Of a stretch of 12,556 nt of DNA, positions 7,525-12,556 are shown in pieces (positions within the stretch are counted from its first letter, which is position 1; each line of letters starts with the position of its first letter). The notes under the pieces are model-generated. The model had not been told where the DNA came from. It did not search any database and worked only from the letters and a program-made list of their open reading frames with translations. Origin of the DNA: Ferruginibacter sp. (lineage in GTDB: Bacteria; Bacteroidota; Bacteroidia; Chitinophagales; Chitinophagaceae); the NCBI GenBank assembly GCA_018057635.1, contig JAGPDJ010000039.1, positions 1 through 12,556 of the forward strand, written 5' to 3'. Made by a program: the position numbers and the translations under genes.

Positions 7525-8574
7525 ATGCGTAAACGATTTTTTTCAATATTACAATATGTTTTTTTCCTAGGTGCAGGTATTTTCCTTGTTTGGTGGCAAT
7601 TAAAATCACTAACGCCTGAACAGAAAACTGCATTTCTGGATGCATTGAAAGAAGCCAATTACTGGCTCATTCTACCCGTTGCCGTTATGACTGTTATCAG
7701 TCACCTAAGCCGGGCCATGCGCTGGAAACTGCTTATGGAACCATTGAATTATAATCCTGCCTTAAAGAATGTATTTGCAGTTACGCTTATTGGTTATTTT
7801 GCCAATGCAGCCTTTCCCAGGCTGGGAGAAATTTTAAAGTGTACTTTTCTTGCACGGTATGAAAAATTAAAGGTTGACAAACTGGTTGGAACCATCATTG
7901 TTGAAAGGGCATTTGACATGGTTTGTTTTTTAATATTTATAGGAATCACCGTGATCATACAACTGGATGTAGTGGGTGGATTTGTTAAAACACAGTTTTT
8001 AAAGCTTTCCGTAACAACAGGTATTCCCTTGTGGGCAAAATTATTGATAGTATTAGCCGTATTTATTTCAGGCATTATCCTGTTGAAAATTATATTTAAG
8101 AGATTCCCGGAAAACAGGTTTATTCTGGGTTTGAAAAATTTCTTATGGGGCATCCTGGAAGGATTTAAATCAATAAAGAACTTAAAACACAGGCGGGCTT
8201 TTATTTTTCATACTTTTCTCATCTGGACCTTGTACCTGTTGGAGATTTACGTTGCATTCTACGCCATGAAAGGAACTGCACACCTGAGCATTGAGGCCGC
8301 ATTTTCAGTACTTACACTTTCTGCACTGGCAATGATTGTAACACCAGGCGGCATTGGCTCTTTTCCCATTTTCATTAAAGAAACCCTTCTGATTTATGGC
8401 ATTTCTTCTGCATTGGGTATTGCCTTTGGCTGGCTGATGTGGGGTATTGCAACCGGGATTGTAATTTTTACGGGATTGTTAGCATTACTTCTGTTGCCTT
8501 ATATGAATAAAAATAAAAAAAATGAAATCAGTAAGTTCGATTCCATCGAAGATATACAGCTTATCAGCCCTTGA
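7525..8574 (+). CDS. YbhN/lysylphosphatidylglycerol synthase TM-region family membrane protein
   Basis: This is a 349-residue integral inner-membrane protein with about nine hydrophobic segments (around residues 9-25, 46-61, 84-100, 124-146, 170-190, 228-248, 258-275, 284-300, 302-324). Family hallmarks are SRAMRWKLLM at 62-71, NAAFPRLGEILK at 94-105, GTIIVERAFD at 122-131 and TPGGIGSFP at 273-281. The family includes MprF flippase domains and YbhN, but this protein lacks the MprF C-terminal synthase domain. A lipid-linked transport role is a guess from the family. The frame can be extended to a TTG at 7513, but ATG 7525 is preferred because it gives MRKRFF before the first helix. TACCTTGT at 7509-7516 is a weak promoter-like match. 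The last 17 residues, after an A8 tract at 8515-8522, overlap rfaE2 and may be the product of a one-base deletion. Confidence 0.85.
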   Translation: MRKRFFSILQYVFFLGAGIFLVWWQLKSLTPEQKTAFLDALKEANYWLILPVAVMTVISHLSRAMRWKLLMEPLNYNPALKNVFAVTLIGYFANAAFPRLGEILKCTFLARYEKLKVDKLVGTIIVERAFDMVCFLIFIGITVIIQLDVVGGFVKTQFLKLSVTTGIPLWAKLLIVLAVFISGIILLKIIFKRFPENRFILGLKNFLWGILEGFKSIKNLKHRRAFIFHTFLIWTLYLLEIYVAFYAMKGTAHLSIEAAFSVLTLSALAMIVTPGGIGSFPIFIKETLLIYGISSALGIAFGWLMWGIATGIVIFTGLLALLLLPYMNKNKKNEISKFDSIEDIQLISP

Positions 8575-9013
8575 ACAGGAAATAAAAAGGTGGAGACTTA
8601 AAAACAAACGGATCGTTTTTACCAACGGAGTATTTGACATACTGCATGAAGGGCATATAGCTTCGCTCTCCCAGGCTGCCGGATATGCAGAAATACTAAT
8701 AGTTGGTTTAAACAGTGACGCTTCGGTTAAGCGATTAAAAGGCAGTTCACGCCCTGTTAACAATGAAAATGCCAGGGCCCTTATATTAGCATCCATGGTT
8801 ATGGTAGATGCTGTAACAATTTTTGAAGAAGACACACCGCTGGAACTTATAAAAAAAATCCTACCGGATGTGCTGGTAAAAGGCGGAGATTATACAATAG
8901 AACAAATAGCCGGCGCAAAAGAAGTGATAGCAAATGGTGGTGAAGTAATTCTTGCAGATATGGTAGCAGGCATATCAACCACAAAAATCATAGAAAAAAT
9001 GCAAAACGGCTAA
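8522..9013 (+). CDS. rfaE2: D-glycero-beta-D-manno-heptose 1-phosphate adenylyltransferase RfaE2
   Basis: This enzyme transfers AMP from ATP to heptose 1-phosphate, giving ADP-heptose for the lipopolysaccharide inner core. It corresponds to the C-terminal domain of E. coli HldE; here it stands alone, so the sugar kinase (RfaE1) must be encoded elsewhere. At 163 residues it has the standalone length. Visible motifs are FTNGVFDILHEGH at 33-45 (GxFDxxHxGH nucleotide-binding motif), NSDASVKRLKG at 64-74, RPVN at 77-80, KGGDYT at 120-125 and ISTTKII at 151-157. The ATG at 8522 is supported by the family-like N-terminus (SKIYSLSALEQEI, WRLKNKR). The start lies within the 3' end of the YbhN-family gene, a 53-base overlap in the +1 frame, which suggests translational coupling. 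Generic cytidylyltransferase-like enzymes are the alternative. Confidence 0.92.
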   Translation: MKSVSSIPSKIYSLSALEQEIKRWRLKNKRIVFTNGVFDILHEGHIASLSQAAGYAEILIVGLNSDASVKRLKGSSRPVNNENARALILASMVMVDAVTIFEEDTPLELIKKILPDVLVKGGDYTIEQIAGAKEVIANGGEVILADMVAGISTTKIIEKMQNG

Positions 9014-9028
9014 AATTTCACTTTAATT

Positions 9029-9053
9029 TAATATTGAAAGAAAATCAATATTA
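9029..9053 (+). terminator. Weak hairpin after rfaE2
   Basis: A perfect 9-base inverted repeat (TAATATTGA / TCAATATTA) with a 7-base A-rich loop lies 15 bases after the rfaE2 stop. It has a single G-C pair per arm and no T-tract, so termination would be inefficient at best. Confidence 0.2.
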
Positions 9054-9089
9054 CCAGAAACAAATAATTTTATCATCAGTTCTATTTCG

Positions 9090-9131
9090 ATCAAACATCA
9101 AACATCAAACATCATAAATCATAAATCCCCC
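9090..9131 (+). repeat. Heptamer tandem repeat upstream of ppk1
   Basis: The array has three ATCAAAC units (9090-9110), two ATCATAA units (9111-9124) and a decayed unit ATCCCCC (9125-9131), all in strict 7-base phase. It lies in the 150-base gap between rfaE2 and ppk1 and ends 32 bases before the ppk1 start. Short heptameric repeats of this kind are common in intergenic DNA of this phylum; a function is not shown. Confidence 0.85.
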
Positions 9132-9163
9132 ACTACCCAACAACCTCACTAAAAAAACCTGCT

Positions 9164-11260
9164 TTGCTAAAACGGAAAACGATCATCAGAGACATTAGTT
9201 GGCTGGCATTTAACAGCAGGGTACTGCAGGAGGCTGCAGATGAATCGGTACCGCTAAAAGAACGCATAAAATTCCTGGGAATATTCTCCAATAATATGGA
9301 TGAATTCTTCAGGGTAAGGGTTGCTGCGCTTAAGCGTATGATAGAACTTGGCAGTAAAGCAAAAATGCACCTTGAATTAAAACCCGAAAGTATACTGGAA
9401 GAAATTCAGGATAAGGTTGTTACACAGCAACTTTCTTTTGACCGCATCTGGAAAGATATATCTAAAGAACTCAAAAAAGAAAATATTATCCTCGTTGATG
9501 ACAGAAAACTGAATGTTACGCAGCAAAAATTTGTAATACAGTATTTCAATGAAGAAGTAAGGAGTTATATCGTTCCGTTGATGATAGAAAGCATACAGGG
9601 TTTTCCGGTATTGAACGACAAATCAATTTACCTTGCCTGCAAGTTGTCTAAATCTGACAGGAGCATACCACAGAAATTTGCACTGGTTTCTGTTCCAACA
9701 CGAAGTCTCCCCCGTTTTGTGATATTGCCTTCTAAAATAAATGAACATGCAATCATTTTGCTGGAAGATATCATCCGTTTTTGCCTGCCCAATATTTTTT
9801 CATTTTTTGGGTATGACCGTTTTGCTGCACATACCATTAAACTTACCAGGGATGCAGAAATAGACATCGACAATGACCTGTCAACTTCACTTATACAGAA
9901 AATTGAAAAGGGTTTGAAGAACAGGAAAAAAGGAAAACCGGTGAGGTTGGTATATGATAAGGATATTGACCCGGGGCTGCTCACTTACTTAATTAAAAGA
10001 CTGGGGCTTTCGCACAAAGACAATATCATTGCAGGCGGACGCATCCATAATTTTAAAGACTTTATCAACTTTCCGGCTGCTGTGTTTAAACAAAAGAACA
10101 GCAGGAAAAAACCATTTACACACCCCGCTTTAAAACATACAAACAGTGTAACCAATATTGTACTGGAAAAAGACGTAATGCTTCATTTTCCTTATCATTC
10201 ATTTGATAGTGTAATTGACCTTTTGCGTGAAGCTGCCATTGACCCCGATGTGGTAAGTATTAAGGTAACCTGTTACCGGCTCGCCTCCAGGTCAAAGATC
10301 ATCAACGCATTAACCAATGCTGTTAGAAACGGTAAACAGGTAACGGTAATGCTTGAACTAAAAGCCAGGTTCGACGAAGAGGCCAACCTGGAATGGAAGA
10401 ATGAACTGGAAGAAGCGGGCGTACGGGTTCTTATTGGCGTTCCCGATATGAAAGTACATGCTAAACTTTGCCTCATAAAAAAAAGGGTAAACAATGTTAC
10501 TACACATTATGGTTTTGTAAGTACAGGCAACCTGAATGAAAAAACTGCATTGCTTTATGGCGACCATTGCCTGCTTACATCCGACAGAAATATCATGGCT
10601 GATGTAAACCGCATATTCACCTACCTTGAAAGCCCCAAAACAAGAGAATCCATATTAAAATCCTGTAAAACACTTATCGTAAGCCCGGTGCACATGAGAA
10701 GGCTTTTCCTGCTTTTTATCAACAAAGAGATCAAGGCAGCAAAGAGCAAAAAACCAGCATCCATAACTTTAAAGTTAAATTCACTCAGTGATGAAATGCT
10801 GATCGAAAAATTACACGAAGCGGCCAAAGCCGGCGTTGAATTGAAAATGGTCATTCGTGGTATCTTTTGCATGTATACAGAAAATAAAAAATTTAAAATT
10901 CCGGTAAAAGCCATCAGTATTATAGATGAGTACCTGGAACATGCCAGGGTAATGATCTTTCACAACAATGGGAAGGAAAAAGTTTACATATCTTCTGCCG
11001 ACTGGATGGTACGAAACATTGATCACCGCATTGAAGCTGCCTGCCCGATTCTTGAAAAAGATATACAAAAACAATTAAAAGACCTGATTGATATCCAGCT
11101 TAATGATAATGTAAAAGCAAGGGTTCTTGACAATGAACTTAAAAACCAATACATCAATTCCCGGAATAAAATCAAAATAAGGTCGCAGGTTGAAATTTAT
11201 AACTTCCTTCACTATATAGATAAACAAATAACTACAGCGCCTGCCGGCGATGTTTCTTAA
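9164..11260 (+). CDS. ppk1: Polyphosphate kinase PPK1
   Basis: This enzyme reversibly polymerises the gamma-phosphate of ATP into polyphosphate, through an autophosphorylated histidine. At 698 residues it has full family length. The N-terminal domain (about 1-110) carries the signature ISWLAFNSRVLQEA and LGIFSNNMDEFFRVRVAAL, with the ATP-contacting Asn near 43-44. A middle domain follows, then two phospholipase-D-like C-terminal domains. KVHAKLCL places His432, the likely phosphorylated residue (E. coli His435), followed by His448 and STGNLNEKTALLYGDH. His593 in EHARVMIF matches E. coli His592. Arg372 and Arg402 (in KARFDEE) match metal-binding arginines. The start appears to be TTG 9164: the frame upstream has no ATG before a stop at 9122-9124, and the family N-terminus begins right after it. 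The Ppx/GppA-like gene lies 172 bases downstream on the same strand. No clear promoter is visible. Confidence 0.97.
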   Translation: MLKRKTIIRDISWLAFNSRVLQEAADESVPLKERIKFLGIFSNNMDEFFRVRVAALKRMIELGSKAKMHLELKPESILEEIQDKVVTQQLSFDRIWKDISKELKKENIILVDDRKLNVTQQKFVIQYFNEEVRSYIVPLMIESIQGFPVLNDKSIYLACKLSKSDRSIPQKFALVSVPTRSLPRFVILPSKINEHAIILLEDIIRFCLPNIFSFFGYDRFAAHTIKLTRDAEIDIDNDLSTSLIQKIEKGLKNRKKGKPVRLVYDKDIDPGLLTYLIKRLGLSHKDNIIAGGRIHNFKDFINFPAAVFKQKNSRKKPFTHPALKHTNSVTNIVLEKDVMLHFPYHSFDSVIDLLREAAIDPDVVSIKVTCYRLASRSKIINALTNAVRNGKQVTVMLELKARFDEEANLEWKNELEEAGVRVLIGVPDMKVHAKLCLIKKRVNNVTTHYGFVSTGNLNEKTALLYGDHCLLTSDRNIMADVNRIFTYLESPKTRESILKSCKTLIVSPVHMRRLFLLFINKEIKAAKSKKPASITLKLNSLSDEMLIEKLHEAAKAGVELKMVIRGIFCMYTENKKFKIPVKAISIIDEYLEHARVMIFHNNGKEKVYISSADWMVRNIDHRIEAACPILEKDIQKQLKDLIDIQLNDNVKARVLDNELKNQYINSRNKIKIRSQVEIYNFLHYIDKQITTAPAGDVS

Positions 11261-11387
11261 CCTGAACAGGTATGCCTGATAAATCAATTTCCAGGGTTAG
11301 TTTATGGTATTATCTGTTTTAAAAAAATATACATCCTCAATTAAAAGCATTTCACACAGTTATATAAATCTTATTAATAACAGTAAT

Positions 11388-11420
11388 ACAAATTATATTC
11401 ATTCAATTCATGTAATTTGT
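11388..11420 (+). promoter_or_regulatory. Inverted repeat upstream of ppx, possible operator or leader hairpin
   Basis: A perfect 8-base inverted repeat (ACAAATTA / TAATTTGT) with a 17-base spacer rich in ATTCA ends 12 bases before the TTG start of ppx. It could bind a dimeric regulator or form a leader stem. No -7 consensus was found in the 172-base ppk1-ppx gap. AT-rich DNA makes chance repeats likely. Confidence 0.25.
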
Positions 11421-11432
11421 GTTTAAAATAAT

Positions 11433-12338
11433 TTGCTTTTGAAACTGGCAGCAATAGATATTGGAAGTAACGCAGCAAGGCTGCTCATCACTGAAGTAAC
11501 AAACGGAATAAATAATAAACCTGTTTTTACAAAAATGAACCTCATCAGGGTACCACTCAGGCTGGGTTTTGATGTTTTTGAAAACAGCGTGATCTCTGCC
11601 CGAAAAACAGAAATGTTTATGCAGACGATGATCGCTTACCAGCACCTGATGAAAGCTTACCAGGTAGATGCAGTGAAAGCATGTGCAACCAGTGCCATGA
11701 GGGATGCATCCAATGCAAATGACATCATCCGGCAGGTGAAAGAACTTACCGGTATCAACATCGAAGTTATTTCCGGAGATATGGAAGCCAACCTTGTATA
11801 TGAAAACCATGTGGCCGAAAATATGGACAAGGATCATAGTTACATGTATATAGATGTGGGCGGTGGCAGTACAGAATTGTCTTTTTTCAGCAATGGTATA
11901 CTGGTTTTCAAAAAATCATACAATATAGGAACCATCAGGCTTTTAAAAAATAAGGTAACTGAAGATGAATGGAATGAAATGAAAGATGCCATCAAATCAG
12001 TAACCAAAGGGCACAAGGAAGTGGTGGCCATTGGAAGTGGTGGAAACATCAATAAAATATTCTCTTTAAGCAAAAAGAAAGACGGGAAACCACTACCACT
12101 GGAATTGCTGAGGGATTATTACCGCGAACTGGAAGCAACTTCCCTGGAAGACCGGATTTTAAAATACAACCTGCGTGAAGACCGTGCTGACGTAATTGTT
12201 CCTGCCCTGCAGATATATATAAATGTGATGCGCTGGGCCAATGCTGAACAAATTTTCATTCCCAAGATCGGTCTGGCAGATGGTTTGATACAGCACTTGT
12301 GGGAAGAGGTGAAGGAGAAACAGGTTATGAGTTTTTAA
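11433..12338 (+). CDS. ppx: Ppx/GppA family phosphatase (exopolyphosphatase-like)
   Basis: This is an ASKHA-fold (sugar kinase/Hsp70-like) phosphohydrolase. Family members remove terminal phosphate from polyphosphate (Ppx) or convert pppGpp to ppGpp (GppA). The 301-residue length is the short form with only the two actin-like domains; the E. coli enzymes have about 500 residues with extra C-terminal domains. Visible motifs are AIDIGSNAARLLI at 7-19 (phosphate loop 1), ACATSAMRDASN at 83-94, SGDMEA at 114-119 (catalytic Glu region), YIDVGGGSTELS at 139-150 (phosphate loop 2), GSGGNI further on, RADVIVPALQIY, and IGLADGLIQHLW near the end. There is no ATG in frame before an upstream stop at 11424. 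TTG 11433 or TTG 11439 is the start, and the latter gives the family-typical MKLAAIDIGSN. Lying downstream of ppk1, it favours a role in polyphosphate turnover, but the sequence cannot separate Ppx from GppA activity. Confidence 0.87.
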   Translation: MLLKLAAIDIGSNAARLLITEVTNGINNKPVFTKMNLIRVPLRLGFDVFENSVISARKTEMFMQTMIAYQHLMKAYQVDAVKACATSAMRDASNANDIIRQVKELTGINIEVISGDMEANLVYENHVAENMDKDHSYMYIDVGGGSTELSFFSNGILVFKKSYNIGTIRLLKNKVTEDEWNEMKDAIKSVTKGHKEVVAIGSGGNINKIFSLSKKKDGKPLPLELLRDYYRELEATSLEDRILKYNLREDRADVIVPALQIYINVMRWANAEQIFIPKIGLADGLIQHLWEEVKEKQVMSF

Positions 12339-12391
12339 GTTGTTAGTTTTTAGCCATTAGTTGTTAGCTGTTTGTTATTAGCTTTTAGTTG
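12336..12391 (+). repeat. Heptamer array starting at the ppx stop codon
   Basis: Eight units in exact 7-base phase begin with the stop codon itself: TAAGTTG, TTAGTTT, TTAGCCA, TTAGTTG, TTAGCTG, TTTGTTA, TTAGCTT, TTAGTTG. The consensus is TTAGYTK. Part of it (12360-12388) is an imperfect inverted match to the array at 12451-12479. Confidence 0.85.
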
Positions 12392-12450
12392 TTTACGCTC
12401 AATAACCTGGTTTCTTTAAAAATTATGATGCTCGAATTCAAATAATCAGA

Positions 12451-12479
12451 CTAACAGCTTATTACTAATAGCTAACAGC
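12451..12479 (-). repeat. Second heptamer array, inverted relative to the first
   Basis: Four 7-base units (CTAACAG, CTTATTA, CTAATAG, CTAACAG) are the reverse complement of the TTAGCTG-type units at 12336-12391. Over 29 bases, 23 positions are complementary to 12360-12388, or 25 counting G-U pairs, across a 62-base loop. In RNA this could form a long stem behind ppx, followed by a pyrimidine run (CCTTTCCCTTTTTTTCTT) at about 12479-12496. The 218 bases after ppx contain no gene I can support. Confidence 0.7.
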
Positions 12480-12495
12480 CTTTCCCTTTTTTTCT

Positions 12496-12503
12496 TACAT
12501 TTA
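12496..12503 (+). promoter_or_regulatory. Weak -7-like element near the right edge
   Basis: TACATTTA differs from TAnnTTTG only in the last base and could serve a plus-strand gene beyond the window. No TTG lies at the proper upstream distance. Confidence 0.2.
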
Positions 12504-12556
12504 CACTCCCAAGCGATAACCCCGGACTTGTTTTATTCTAACGCAGAGCCATCTCC

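Noticed and set aside
7794..8153. Minus-strand reading frame of 119 codons, and a similar one at 9628-9984
   Set aside because: Both lie opposite clear family genes (YbhN-type and ppk1) and show no signal peptide, domain or promoter.
11403..11837. Minus-strand reading frame of 144 codons
   Set aside because: It lies opposite the well-conserved start of ppx, is Cys/His-rich, and has no recognisable domain; it is an antisense shadow.
12336..12479. CRISPR-like reading of the repeats after ppx
   Set aside because: Units are 7 bases with no spacers of constant length, and there are no cas genes.
12533..12556. Possible end of a minus-strand gene (codons ending GDGSALE, then TAA) entering from the right
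   Set aside because: Only eight codons are visible, and neither strand gives supporting signals.

Overview
The window looks like an ordinary stretch of core chromosome from a member of the Bacteroidota, most likely family Chitinophagaceae. The placement is inference. It rests on AT-rich DNA, genes without Shine-Dalgarno sequences, two exact copies of the Bacteroidota -7 promoter element (TAnnTTTG), a DUF4270 lipoprotein beside a short glycogen-synthase-like protein and panC, and a DUF6268 outer-membrane protein. There are no rRNA or tRNA genes, CRISPR arrays, transposases or phage genes.

Left part (1-1833, plus strand): a doubtful cut-off reading frame and a doubtful 59-codon small ORF, then a DUF6268-type outer-membrane beta-barrel protein and an unrecognised lipoprotein. 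This is the least understood part of the window. Next (1853-6417, minus strand): rlmB (23S rRNA 2'-O-methyltransferase), metK (S-adenosylmethionine synthetase, which makes the methyl donor rlmB uses), a DUF4270 lipoprotein, and a half-length GT5 'glycogen synthase' lacking the usual substrate-binding motif. The last two probably form an operon. A strong hairpin terminator follows metK and another follows the DUF4270 gene. The second overlaps the metK promoter.

Right part (6526-12338, plus strand): panC (pantothenate synthesis), a nine-helix YbhN-type membrane protein, rfaE2 (ADP-heptose synthesis for lipopolysaccharide), ppk1 (polyphosphate synthesis) and a short Ppx/GppA phosphatase (polyphosphate or pppGpp hydrolysis). 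ppk1 and ppx give one cell both synthesis and breakdown of polyphosphate, and both appear to start with UUG. Seven-base repeat arrays lie before ppk1 and after ppx.

I found no convincing new multi-gene system. The points most worth a second look are the degenerate half-length GT5 protein, the absence of panD next to panC, an A8 tract that moves the YbhN stop 49 bases into rfaE2, and the inverted heptamer arrays downstream of ppx.
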